From the NCBI GenBank assembly GCA_905371275.1, contig CAJPLH010000038.1:1-13416 (forward strand): a stretch of 13,416 bases of DNA, given 5' to 3'. This stretch comes from Prevotellaceae bacterium (lineage in GTDB: Bacteria > Bacteroidota > Bacteroidia > Bacteroidales > Bacteroidaceae). The translations under genes and the position numbers were made by a program. Positions within the stretch are counted from its first letter, which is position 1. Each line of letters opens with the position of its first letter. Shown here piece by piece: positions 1 through 7,777 of the stretch. A model generated the notes under the pieces. The model ran no database searches, had not been told where the DNA came from, and was given only the letters and a program-made list of their open reading frames with translations.

Positions 1-1266
1 GGTGTGAAGGGCACGAAAATGAGTAAATGCGGCAAAACGACTGTTTTGAAATCGCTTTTGCAAAGAAAGGAGAGTTTCGTAATGGCGCGACACTATTTTG
101 GTCTGCGGATCTGTGGTGAGAGTGAGCGACTGGGTGTGTTCGTTGGTGTATCCGCGTTGCCAGAGCACTTCATTTTGGTCGACAAGCCACCAATTCCCCA
201 AGCGTAATTTCCAAAATTCGGAGATTTGAAGATTTTGTCCCTCAAACTCCGAGGGGGTGTAGCGGTAGTTACCAACGGCTTCTTCGTGAGAGCGTTGGAA
301 TCGCAAAGAAAATAGGATGGCGGCTTTTTGAAACTCGCGACCAATATTGATTTCTCCTCCACCAGCATGTTCCACCCATTGGCGCATAAACCCCTGATAA
401 GAACCTGCTCCCCCCGAGAGATGCTCCAAGCCTTGGAGGGTGTAGTAGTTCCATTGGGCATCTTGCTGCACACTGGTCACATTGTCTATCTTCTCTTTAC
501 GACGTTCATACCAAAGTGTGGCTCCGATTTGTCCCCATCGCGGAGTATAAACCACCGCAGGTGCCAAGCGATAGTGCAAACTTCGGGCACGTGAGCGAGG
601 ATCTTTGAGACGGGCTAAATCATTGACGGCATATTTCACCCCCAATCCAAAATTCCACAGGCGCGGTGTGCTAGTGGCTAATCGAAATTCCGCGTCTACG
701 GTTTGAGCATCGTAACGTCCTAATTGTTCGCTACCAGCATTGAGGGGAGAAAGTGAGAAGGACGAGGTGTTGATACCGAATATAGTGGAAGAAGTGGAGA
801 AATCACTATTAAGTGGTGAGGAAAAACGGTTGGAAAAGTCGGATGAAAGCAACGACAATTCTGTGCCATTGCTGCGATCGCCCCAATTTCTTTCGGCATA
901 GCGCGACATCCCATAGACGAAACGGCCTTGTGCTACGAGCCAAGAAGTGACAGGAAGTTGCTGTTCAGCATAAAAAGCTCCGAGGTGCTGACTACTTCCC
1001 TGCTGACTCGTGCGTAAATCACTGTTGGTTTTTCCAAAAGAAAATCCGCTCTCTCCGCGTATCACTTGGGGCAGTGGGTCGAGCGAGAGTCCTGCTGCGT
1101 TTCGGGTATGCTGCCACAACGAGAGCCCTTGCCACAGCTGACGCTGCGCTGACGAAAGTTGCGTTGGTTGCTCCACCACTACTGCCGAGGATTGAGTTGT
1201 GGTACTATCGTGCTGCGCATAACTGGGATTTGCCAAAGAAAGACTGAATAGAAGGGAAAGAAGCAT
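1..1266 (-). CDS. Probable DUF6850-type outer-membrane beta-barrel protein, N-terminal 422 residues (cut by window edge)
   Basis: The minus frame stays open from an ATG at 1266 to base 1, so the C-terminus lies outside the window. The start is well fixed: an in-frame TAA sits at 1273-1275, only two codons upstream. A short hydrophobic signal (MLLSLLFSLSLANPSYA, then QHDS) suggests Sec export; it has no basic residue before the hydrophobic core, which is unusual. The mature part alternates polar and aromatic residues (for example RNWGDRSNGTELSLLSSDF and RQWVEHAGGGEINIGREF), as expected of transmembrane beta-strands. A conserved-looking NAAGL motif lies at about residue 60. The gene begins 18 nt after the DUF4876 gene and is surely in the same operon. 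The DUF6850 name rests on this order (TonB receptor, DUF4876, beta-barrel) and the NAAGL region, recognised from memory. I infer an outer-membrane accessory of the receptor; its function is unknown. Confidence 0.8.
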   Translation of the reverse strand, partial: MLLSLLFSLSLANPSYAQHDSTTTQSSAVVVEQPTQLSSAQRQLWQGLSLWQHTRNAAGLSLDPLPQVIRGESGFSFGKTNSDLRTSQQGSSQHLGAFYAEQQLPVTSWLVAQGRFVYGMSRYAERNWGDRSNGTELSLLSSDFSNRFSSPLNSDFSTSSTIFGINTSSFSLSPLNAGSEQLGRYDAQTVDAEFRLATSTPRLWNFGLGVKYAVNDLARLKDPRSRARSLHYRLAPAVVYTPRWGQIGATLWYERRKEKIDNVTSVQQDAQWNYYTLQGLEHLSGGAGSYQGFMRQWVEHAGGGEINIGREFQKAAILFSLRFQRSHEEAVGNYRYTPSEFEGQNLQISEFWKLRLGNWWLVDQNEVLWQRGYTNEHTQSLTLTTDPQTKIVSRHYETLLSLQKRFQNSRFAAFTHFRALHT

Positions 1267-1284
1267 GGGAGATTATTGAATGGA

Positions 1285-2595
1285 TTATTGAATAAATCTG
1301 CCTGGTTCAAGTGAAGAAGCGGTAGCACAATCACTTGCACTGTTGTTGGTATCTTGGAGTTTTATGCGGATTTGGTTTGCTGAGGCAGGAATAGCACGGC
1401 GATAAGTCACCTCACCATTCCATCCTGATGCGGAAGAAATGTGGGTGTATCCGGCATCAATGGAGGGATAAAGCCTTTTGCTCGACAAATCTACACCATT
1501 GGTCGGTGAGAATTTGATGATGTCCAGTCCATCAAGTACTTCTGTCATGGGGATTCTTAGAAATTCTTGTCCACTGCTTTTGCCATTGGCATAGACTTTT
1601 GTCCAAGTAGCGATATCGTTGGTGCGGAAAATCACAATGCTGGTGGGACCGCCTTGCACCAAGTTCATGGAGGAGATTTGCGGCCAACTCGTGAAGATGA
1701 GTTCCACTGGTGGTGTGGCTGGATTGTTCACCGTGCGTCCTTGTGTATCTTTGACTTCGTAGTCAGCGGCAGAAAGGTCGTATTCTTGAGGAGCTTTGTT
1801 GTTACGGTGATTGATAGCACTATTCACCACCAACACACTCGCACCAGGAGCGAGCATTCGTCCATCGTTGGGGAAGCGGAAGGCCTGTTTCAGATAGAGA
1901 TAATGCGGAGTGGTGCCGAGTGGATAAGCGGGGGTACTGCTACTTTCTAACAATCCAAAACCGAAGTCGGAGAGTCGGATGGGAGAGTCGGAGTTGTTGA
2001 AAAACTCCACAAACTTTCCTGCCGAATAGTTGCGGTTGTTGGCATCTTTACTCCCCGAAGCATAAACCTTGCTCACCACCAACGTGGGCACTTGCGCCAC
2101 GTGCGTGGTCAAAACGAGGCGATTGCGCGTTGCATCCACCACTTGTGCCGACAGGTTACCTCCTACCAGATAATCGTTTCCTGCCACATCTTCGCCCGTG
2201 GCTTTGTGATAGTCGACTGCACTCAACGACCAAGCAGTGGAAATGTTGTAGATGCCAGGAGTAAGTTGAGTAAATCGCGCCTTTCCTTGTTCATCGGTGT
2301 ACGCACGGAGTGTATCGCCGTTGCTGACCAAAACAACAGCACGCTCAGCATGTTGAGGAGTTTTGGTGAAAATGTCAGGTTGTTGCACATAAACTTCCAA
2401 AGTAACGGCTTGCGTGGCATCGTTGAAATTGAGACAACTTGCAAACAAAACAATGCCACTCAACCACATAAACACGGAAAATAGCACAGATTGCGTTCTA
2501 TGTTGTGCGGAAAAACGATTCTTTCGCAATGAAGATACGGAGTTCAAATAACATTTCATCATTGAATATAAGAGTTTCCTTTGAGGAGAAAACAA
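1285..2595 (-). CDS. DUF4876-type lipoprotein
   Basis: This 436-residue protein has a hydrophobic segment ending in a lipobox (LFASC, Cys54), so it is probably a lipoprotein anchored in the outer membrane. Residues about 65-125 (VTLEVYV...LTPGIYNIS) look like a carboxypeptidase-regulatory or Cna-B-like beta-sandwich that carries ligand-binding partners. Residues about 170-215 (TLVVSKVYASGSK, then KFVEFFNNSDSPIRLSDFG) resemble the lamin-tail-like part of DUF4876. The annotated ATG gives an unusually long leader; the Met pair at residues 12-13 (2562-2557) is a good alternative start, while Met43 would leave no basic n-region. The gene follows the TonB receptor by 54 nt and precedes the beta-barrel gene by 18 nt, so it is the middle gene of an operon. 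By analogy with SusD-like partners it could capture ligand for the receptor, but that is inference; no ligand is known. Confidence 0.85.
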   Translation of the reverse strand: MFSPQRKLLYSMMKCYLNSVSSLRKNRFSAQHRTQSVLFSVFMWLSGIVLFASCLNFNDATQAVTLEVYVQQPDIFTKTPQHAERAVVLVSNGDTLRAYTDEQGKARFTQLTPGIYNISTAWSLSAVDYHKATGEDVAGNDYLVGGNLSAQVVDATRNRLVLTTHVAQVPTLVVSKVYASGSKDANNRNYSAGKFVEFFNNSDSPIRLSDFGFGLLESSSTPAYPLGTTPHYLYLKQAFRFPNDGRMLAPGASVLVVNSAINHRNNKAPQEYDLSAADYEVKDTQGRTVNNPATPPVELIFTSWPQISSMNLVQGGPTSIVIFRTNDIATWTKVYANGKSSGQEFLRIPMTEVLDGLDIIKFSPTNGVDLSSKRLYPSIDAGYTHISSASGWNGEVTYRRAIPASANQIRIKLQDTNNSASDCATASSLEPGRFIQ

Positions 2596-2649
2596 ACCTT
2601 TTCAGGAACAAGACAGTCATTCACGGAAAGAAGGCTTGCTGATAGGAGA

Positions 2650-5463
2650 TTATAATTGAAAAGAAAGTTCCGCTCCGAACGAAAAACTACCGGTGTTGCG
2701 CTGCGAGAGTGTGGCTGAGGTAGAAGTAGGAAGGAAAGGCTCATAGTAGAGCGCATTGTTCACATAGAACGAAAGTTGCGCCAGTGAGCTGAGTTCTTTG
2801 GTCAAGCGGAACGACAAATTCCAAGTCGTAGGTGAAGAGGTGGTCACATTATCGCGTGGTGCAACATCTTGAGCTGCCAGTGCAACTGCCGCTTGTGTTG
2901 TGGGTTTTGTGGCATAAAATCGGCCATCTGTTCCTATATACCCAGAGCGCATATTGGAAGTGATGGGATGTTCCACCAAGTTCTGATCTAACCAAGCTAT
3001 GGGCTGTTTAGGAGCCACATAACTTAATTGCGCATTGTGCCAAATCACTTGCCCTGTGAGGGAAGCCACCATACGCAAGACGGGAAGATGAGTCACGATG
3101 CGCAAAGTTTGTACAAACCGATCGTAACTACTGAAATCTAATGCAGCTGGATAGCGCAATTTGATGGGAGTAAGTCCAAACTGGGTGTAGTGAGTGGGAA
3201 GCGCAGCTGGGGTGCGATAATTCGGTCCGCTGTCATAAGTTTTCGTCCATTGGTAAGCACTGGAGAGAAACAAGGTGGTATGAAGCGGTTTTATTTTTCC
3301 CAAATCGAAATCAACCTCAATGCCTCGATTATCCGCTACATTAAAGTTGCCCATTCGTCCCGTTGTAACAAAGATGAGATCGCGCCGCGCCGGATTTTGC
3401 GCATCAAATGTGGTGGGTTTCCCCGATTCTATGCGCAACCCTTGCTCGGCGGTGAAGAAATTCGCCTCATAAGTGCGGTATTCGGTGTAGTTGGAAAATC
3501 CATTTTGCGTGCGATCAACGTAAGCTGTCAAAGAGATTTTGCGCTCTTCGGGAAGTGTGATGTCCAATCCAGCTTCCCATTTCGTGGCAGTGGCATTCTC
3601 AAGTTGAGCATATGCCACCTTATAAACATCAGTGTGGTAAAGCAAGAATTGTTGCTGCGGAGCATCTTGCGGCATATAAGAAGCGGCCACCCGATCCGTG
3701 TAATTTCTGTCGGGATAAAGGTAATCTAAACTTGGCGTCTTGCTGTTGCGCCCAAAAGCGAAACGAAGTTCCAACCATTTTGTGGGGTTAAAGGCGAAGT
3801 TCACACGAGGGGAGAGCGAAAATGCTCGAATTTCGCTCCAAGGTTGTAATGCTGTGAAGCGCAATCCTGTTTGCAATTTCACACGGCGCACTTCGTCCAC
3901 ACGCCATTGCCACTGATCGTCTACGAATGCTGCTGCCTGATGCAAACCTGGCACTTCGGAGAAAGCGCGCGGACGTCCATTGCTGTTTGGACGCAGAGGC
4001 GCCTCATCATCGAGATTGTAAAATCCTTTTCCGAAATTGCGATCGTACTTATACTCCACTCCCATCTTGATGGTTTGCATCAAGCGTCCTATGCGGAAAA
4101 ACATTGAATTGTTGAGTTTTGCAAACAGATTTAGCGGACGACCCTCTGTGCGACCAGTAGCCCGATAGGAAGTCGTGCGCCATTTCACAGTGTGATAGCC
4201 CGTTTCTTGCGCAGTGAGTAGAGGAATTAACCCAGTACCGCTCCCTACAAACGTTGTGTTTTCAGTAGTTGTAGGAGCATATTGCACCCCAAGGGCATAG
4301 GTCAAAGTGCGCATCAATGGTTGTCCCACTTGGATGCGACCATTGTGCGCAAGTGAAAACAAATCAGCTGCATTTTCGCTGGAAGTTCCGTCCGCGGCTG
4401 CGTCGGCATCGTTTCCAGTCCAGTCGCGACCGCGCATCCATCTGAGCTTTGTGTCGGTGTGCCACAAACGTCCAAAATCTTTTGCCCAACCAAGTGCCAA
4501 TGTATAACGATGAAAAGAGCGTGTTTTCATACGCGGATCTCCCCACGCTTGAGCATAATCTAAATGAGCATTCACCACATTCCCTTTGCCTAAGCGAAAA
4601 CCCTTACTCAAAGAGTGATTCATCAGTCCTGGATTCACCTTGCTCTTCCATTGCCACGGACTGACACCCGAGCGCGAATGCACAATCACCATACCCGAAG
4701 TGAGATCGCCATATTCGGCTGAGGCTATGCCACGCACCACTTCCACGCTTTCGATGTCGTCTGCTCCGATTTGTCGTAAATCCGTGCCAACAGGAGCTGC
4801 TGCACTATAACCACCTTGTGAGAGTGTCCCATTGTTGGAGAGAGGAATCCCATCTACAATGATGTTGGTGCCAAAAGCCACGTTGGCATTATTGGTGAGT
4901 GTGCGCAATTGAAACGACTGCCGCTGCGTCATATCGGCATTTCCCATGAGTTGTCCCGGCACCAACTGCAACACATCTGCCAAACTCGTGGCTTGCAAAT
5001 GGTCTATGGCGCGTCTTCCGATGGTACTCGCTGTTGCATTCCCTGCTTGGTTACGCGTAGCCGTCACCACCGCTTCTCCCAAACTCAAAGAAGTGGGAGA
5101 GAGCGCAACTACAATTGTCGTGTCGCCTTGTAAGTTGAGTGAGGTTTCGCGCGGAGCATATCCAATATAGCTAAGACTCAACTTGTAGCGCCCCAGCGGA
5201 ATGCGTTCTAAAGTTGCCACTCCTTGTGCATCTGTGCTTGTGGTCAGTCCCAACGGATGGATTTGCACAGGAGCAAGGGGAAGCGTTTCATTGGAATGAT
5301 GTTGATCCACGAGTTTCACTCTCACGTTTGCCACACGCTGTTGCGCAGCCATAGGAAGCGCAGCCACTGAGGTCAAACCCAGTGCACACAGTCCGAAACA
5401 TACGGGACGCAAAGAGGATGAAAACGCGGAAAGAAAAGAGAAATATTGACTTTCAACTACCAT
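2650..5463 (-). CDS. TonB-dependent outer-membrane receptor with N-terminal carboxypeptidase-like domain
   Basis: This 937-residue outer-membrane active transporter is expected to take its energy from TonB-ExbBD. A signal peptide ends near residue 41 (SVAALPMAAQ, then QR). Residues about 45-120 form a carboxypeptidase regulatory-like domain (TDAQGVATLERIPLGRYKL, SYIGYAPRE). Residues about 130-265 form the plug (EAVVTATRN, LQLVPGQL, NIIVDGIPLSNN, IESVEVVRGIASAEYGDLTSG). The remainder is a barrel ending in GSFSFGAELSFQL, a typical C-terminal beta-strand. It lacks the longer SusC architecture and no SusD gene follows; its downstream partners are the DUF4876 lipoprotein and the beta-barrel protein. 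A TAnnTTTG promoter lies 21 nt before the start, so it heads its own operon, separate from radA. The ligand cannot be read from the sequence; metal, haem, cofactor or peptide are all possible. Confidence 0.95.
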   Translation of the reverse strand: MVVESQYFSFLSAFSSSLRPVCFGLCALGLTSVAALPMAAQQRVANVRVKLVDQHHSNETLPLAPVQIHPLGLTTSTDAQGVATLERIPLGRYKLSLSYIGYAPRETSLNLQGDTTIVVALSPTSLSLGEAVVTATRNQAGNATASTIGRRAIDHLQATSLADVLQLVPGQLMGNADMTQRQSFQLRTLTNNANVAFGTNIIVDGIPLSNNGTLSQGGYSAAAPVGTDLRQIGADDIESVEVVRGIASAEYGDLTSGMVIVHSRSGVSPWQWKSKVNPGLMNHSLSKGFRLGKGNVVNAHLDYAQAWGDPRMKTRSFHRYTLALGWAKDFGRLWHTDTKLRWMRGRDWTGNDADAAADGTSSENAADLFSLAHNGRIQVGQPLMRTLTYALGVQYAPTTTENTTFVGSGTGLIPLLTAQETGYHTVKWRTTSYRATGRTEGRPLNLFAKLNNSMFFRIGRLMQTIKMGVEYKYDRNFGKGFYNLDDEAPLRPNSNGRPRAFSEVPGLHQAAAFVDDQWQWRVDEVRRVKLQTGLRFTALQPWSEIRAFSLSPRVNFAFNPTKWLELRFAFGRNSKTPSLDYLYPDRNYTDRVAASYMPQDAPQQQFLLYHTDVYKVAYAQLENATATKWEAGLDITLPEERKISLTAYVDRTQNGFSNYTEYRTYEANFFTAEQGLRIESGKPTTFDAQNPARRDLIFVTTGRMGNFNVADNRGIEVDFDLGKIKPLHTTLFLSSAYQWTKTYDSGPNYRTPAALPTHYTQFGLTPIKLRYPAALDFSSYDRFVQTLRIVTHLPVLRMVASLTGQVIWHNAQLSYVAPKQPIAWLDQNLVEHPITSNMRSGYIGTDGRFYATKPTTQAAVALAAQDVAPRDNVTTSSPTTWNLSFRLTKELSSLAQLSFYVNNALYYEPFLPTSTSATLSQRNTGSFSFGAELSFQL

Positions 5464-5483
5464 ATTGTTCTGTGATGAGTGTG

Positions 5484-5515
5484 CAAAATTACGACTTTCT
5501 CATCGCAATTACAAT
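5484..5515 (-). promoter_or_regulatory. Bacteroidota-type promoter of the TonB/DUF4876/DUF6850 operon
   Basis: Read on the minus strand, TAATTTTG (5491-5484) matches the Bacteroides -7 consensus TAnnTTTG exactly, and ATTG (5515-5512) sits 20 nt upstream as the -33 element. The same 20-nt spacing occurs at the merR promoter. Transcription would start around 5478, giving a leader of only about 15 nt. Confidence 0.6.
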
Positions 5516-5516
5516 A

Positions 5517-5539
5517 CCTAAATCTGATGATTTCTAAGG
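5517..5539. promoter_or_regulatory. Imperfect dyad just upstream of the TonB-operon -33 element
   Basis: The inverted repeat AAATC-TGAT-GATTT (5520-5533) is flanked by CCT and AAGG. It abuts the upstream side of the putative -33 box, where an activator would bind. It does not resemble a canonical Fur box. Dyad symmetry is visible; a regulatory role is inference. Confidence 0.3.
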
Positions 5540-5550
5540 GGATAATTACT

Positions 5551-5575
5551 GTTTTGAAATCGCCACTTTCAAAAC
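5551..5575. terminator. Small perfect hairpin in the radA/TonB intergenic region
   Basis: GTTTTGAAA (5551-5559) and TTTCAAAAC (5567-5575) form a perfect 9-bp stem with a 7-nt loop. It lies downstream of the larger hairpin on the radA transcript. With no GC-rich base or clear U-tract it is a weak terminator at best; it could instead be an operator-like dyad. Confidence 0.35.
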
Positions 5576-5587
5576 CCCAATATAACA

Positions 5588-5639
5588 ACAACGAGAGTTT
5601 TCAGCCCGAAAATTGTCGTTTTCTGAAAACTCTCGTTGT
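5588..5639 (-). terminator. Large 17-bp hairpin after radA, probable transcription end
   Basis: The two arms, 5588-5604 (ACAACGAGAGTTTTCAG) and 5623-5639, are perfect reverse complements separated by 18 nt. On the minus strand the hairpin starts 64 nt after the radA stop and ends about 100 nt before the next promoter, the right place to end the merR-radA transcript. The sequence after it (TGTTATATTGGGG) is only moderately U-rich, so intrinsic termination is likely but not certain. The equal arms would work in either direction. Confidence 0.55.
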
Positions 5640-5703
5640 CATTAAAAAGAGTAGCAATACAAATAAAATATACCCCACCACAAAAAAGCACTGCATAAAG
5701 GGG

Positions 5704-7119
5704 TTATCCAAAGAGTTCGCGCAAAGCGGCTTCTACGCGCGACACCGGCACGAGTTCGATGCCCGAAAACTGTTGGCGATCGAGAGATTTCATATTCTGT
5801 TCGGGGAGCAAGAAGCGCGTAAAACCTAATTTCTGTGCTTCTGCAATGCGGCGGTCGATGCGCGTCACAGGGCGAATTTCCCCACTTAAACCGCATTCAC
5901 CAGCCATCGCCACGGAGCGGTCGATAGGGGTATCTACATTGCTAGACAGCACAGCAGCAATGACACTGAGGTCTATGGCAGGGTCGGTGACGCGGATGCC
6001 ACCTGCAATGTTGAGAAACACATCTTTTGCACCCAGTTTGAAGCCCACCCGCTTTTCCAACACCGCCAAAAGCATATTGAGTCGGCGCAAATCGAAGCCC
6101 GTAGCTGAACGCTGTGGAGTGCCGTAGGCTGCTGTTGAAACGAGAGCTTGGGTTTCGATGAGAAAAGGTCGCACTCCTTCGAGAGCTGCGCAGATGGCTA
6201 TGCCCGAAAGCGGTTCTCCGCCTTGGGTAAGTAGGAGTTCTGAAGGATTGTCCACAGGGCGAAGTCCCGATTGATTCATCTCATAGATACCCAATTCAGC
6301 AGTAGAACCGAAACGATTCTTGATGCTGCGCAAGATGCGGTAGAAATAATGTCGGTCGCCCTCAAATTGCAGCACACAGTCCACAATGTGTTCCAAAACT
6401 TTCGGTCCTGCTATGCTTCCTTCTTTGGTGATGTGCCCGATGAGGAGTACTGGGACGTTGTTGTCCTTGGCATATTTGAGCAAAGCTGTCGCACATTCGC
6501 GAATTTGCGTCACACTTCCCGGTGAGGACTCCACGCTTTCCGTTTGCATCGTCTGCACAGAATCCACAATGAGCAAATCGGGTTGCACCGCCTTCACCTC
6601 ATCGAGAATCACTTCTAAACGAGTTTCGCAAAACAGTAGCGGTTCTTCGCCAGTTGCGGCGGAGTTGCCTTGCGTTTGTGGGGACGTACTGAGGCGATCA
6701 GCGCGGAGTTTGATTTGTCGCTCACTCTCTTCACCACTCACATAGAGGATGCGGCGGTCACTCATTCGCAGCACCGTTTGAAGCAACAAGGTGGACTTAC
6801 CAATACCAGGTTCTCCTCCGAGAAGAATCAGACTTCCTGGCACAATGCCTCCTCCCAACACCCGATTGAGTTCTGCATCGTGCGTGTCATAGCGTTCTTC
6901 TTCGGTAGCATTGATTTCAGAGAGTCGTTGCGGTTTGCTTTGCTGACGATTCAACCCAGCAGAAACCACAGCTGCAGCTCCCTTACTGGGAGAAGCCACA
7001 GGCGAAACATTGATTTCCTTAAAACTATTCCACTGTCCACACGAAGGACAACGCCCCACCCATTTAGGAGAGTCGTAACCACAATTGTCGCAAACGTAGG
7101 CGGTCTTGGCTTTTGCCAT
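5704..7119 (-). CDS. radA: DNA repair protein RadA (Sms), branch-migration ATPase
   Basis: RadA is a RecA-like, DnaB-like hexameric helicase that drives branch migration of recombination intermediates in the cytoplasm. All diagnostic parts are present in 471 residues. An N-terminal C4 zinc finger has Cys10, Cys13, Cys24 and Cys27 (VCDNCGYDSPKWVGRCPSC). The Walker A motif is GEPGIGKST (102-110), the Walker B strand is LLIVDS (182-187), and the RadA-specific KNRFG motif is at 267-271. Residues from about 300 form the Lon-protease-like domain (DVFLNIAGGIRVTDPAIDLSVIAAVLSS, GEIRPV). The loop at about 145-160 (SPQTQGNSAATG) looks slightly expanded compared with the E. coli protein. The gene starts 27 nt after the MerR gene and probably shares its transcript. 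Confidence 0.98.
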   Translation of the reverse strand: MAKAKTAYVCDNCGYDSPKWVGRCPSCGQWNSFKEINVSPVASPSKGAAAVVSAGLNRQQSKPQRLSEINATEEERYDTHDAELNRVLGGGIVPGSLILLGGEPGIGKSTLLLQTVLRMSDRRILYVSGEESERQIKLRADRLSTSPQTQGNSAATGEEPLLFCETRLEVILDEVKAVQPDLLIVDSVQTMQTESVESSPGSVTQIRECATALLKYAKDNNVPVLLIGHITKEGSIAGPKVLEHIVDCVLQFEGDRHYFYRILRSIKNRFGSTAELGIYEMNQSGLRPVDNPSELLLTQGGEPLSGIAICAALEGVRPFLIETQALVSTAAYGTPQRSATGFDLRRLNMLLAVLEKRVGFKLGAKDVFLNIAGGIRVTDPAIDLSVIAAVLSSNVDTPIDRSVAMAGECGLSGEIRPVTRIDRRIAEAQKLGFTRFLLPEQNMKSLDRQQFSGIELVPVSRVEAALRELFG

Positions 7120-7146
7120 ATTATTCTGTCGTTTTGAAATCAGTGT

Positions 7147-7494
7147 TTATTCTAAATCACCGAGAGCTGTTTTGAGTTCCACAAGTTCGGCACGAATACC
7201 GCGCAAACGGTCTATCACTTCTGCCGACTGCACTTCGCCTTCTTTATTCTTGCGCAAGGCTTCACGAGCTGCTTCAATGCGCAGACCGCGCACCTTCACC
7301 AAGTTATAAATCACCTTAATGGTTTCTATGTCTTCTTTGGTGTATTGTCGCACACCGCGTCCCCCCTTCTTGGGAGAAATTTGGGGAAATTCGCGTTCCC
7401 AGAAACGAAGGAGTGTATCGTTTACATCCAACATTTCTGCCACTTCTCCAATGGAATAGTAGAGTTTATATTTGGGTTCTTTCGACTCAGCCAT
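7147..7494 (-). CDS. Small MerR-family transcriptional regulator
   Basis: This 115-residue DNA-binding protein has a MerR winged helix-turn-helix at residues about 10-80 (YYSIGEVAEMLDVNDTLLRFWEREFP, then GVRQYTKEDIETIKVIYNLV). A charged, leucine-rich helix at about 85-115 (EVIDRLRGIRAELVELKTAL) probably serves as the antiparallel dimerisation coil. There is no effector domain and there are no metal-binding cysteines, so it is not a MerR/SoxR-type metal or redox sensor. It resembles the short MlrA-like MerR proteins common in Bacteroidota. It heads a probable two-gene operon with radA, 27 nt downstream, and has its own TAnnTTTG promoter. Its target genes cannot be read from the sequence. Confidence 0.92.
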   Translation of the reverse strand: MAESKEPKYKLYYSIGEVAEMLDVNDTLLRFWEREFPQISPKKGGRGVRQYTKEDIETIKVIYNLVKVRGLRIEAAREALRKNKEGEVQSAEVIDRLRGIRAELVELKTALGDLE

Positions 7495-7587
7495 AATCTA
7501 TTGATAGTGATGAGAAAAAGCGGTTGCGCCTTTCGCCTTCATCTTCCGAACGTTGACGACAAGGACACAATCGCACTAAGTGTGCTA

Positions 7588-7619
7588 CAAATTTACGTCT
7601 TTCTTGCGAAGTGGGCAAA
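7588..7619 (-). promoter_or_regulatory. Bacteroidota-type promoter of merR-radA
   Basis: On the minus strand TAAATTTG (7595-7588) matches TAnnTTTG exactly, and TTTG (7619-7616) lies 20 nt upstream, giving both consensus elements at the expected spacing. Transcription would start near 7582, leaving a leader of about 88 nt before the MerR ATG at 7494. Confidence 0.75.
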
Positions 7620-7666
7620 TTGCATCTCAGAAATACGAGAACGCAAGGCGCATCCGCTCCCAACAA

Positions 7667-7701
7667 AATAAGGCTGAACCACATAGGGATTCAGCCTTAT
7701 T
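7667..7701 (-). terminator. Intrinsic terminator after the DUF3472 gene
   Basis: AATAAGGCTGAA (7667-7678) and TTCAGCCTTATT (7690-7701) form a perfect 12-bp stem with an 11-nt loop. On the minus strand it starts 77 nt after the DUF3472 stop and runs into TTATTTTGTTG. T-rich sequence also follows on the plus strand (CTTTTTA), so it may work in both directions. It insulates the merR-radA promoter about 50 nt further on. Confidence 0.8.
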
Positions 7702-7777
7702 CTTTTTATCCAACAGACAAGGAAAGGAGTGCTCACCGCACTACCCTCTTGTCCAGAAATAGATGAATGATTTGGGT

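Noticed and set aside
93..473. Open frames on other frames inside the left-edge gene (for example 93-473 minus)
   Set aside because: The frame open from 1266 to the window edge has a signal peptide, barrel-like composition and operon position; the others are shadows of it.
3190..3729. Plus-strand open frame of 179 codons inside the TonB receptor gene
   Set aside because: It is entirely antisense to an unmistakable receptor, and its translation shows no domain or leader.
5464..5560. Fur box upstream of the TonB receptor
   Set aside because: No GATAAT-type trimer array is visible; the only dyad has different bases.
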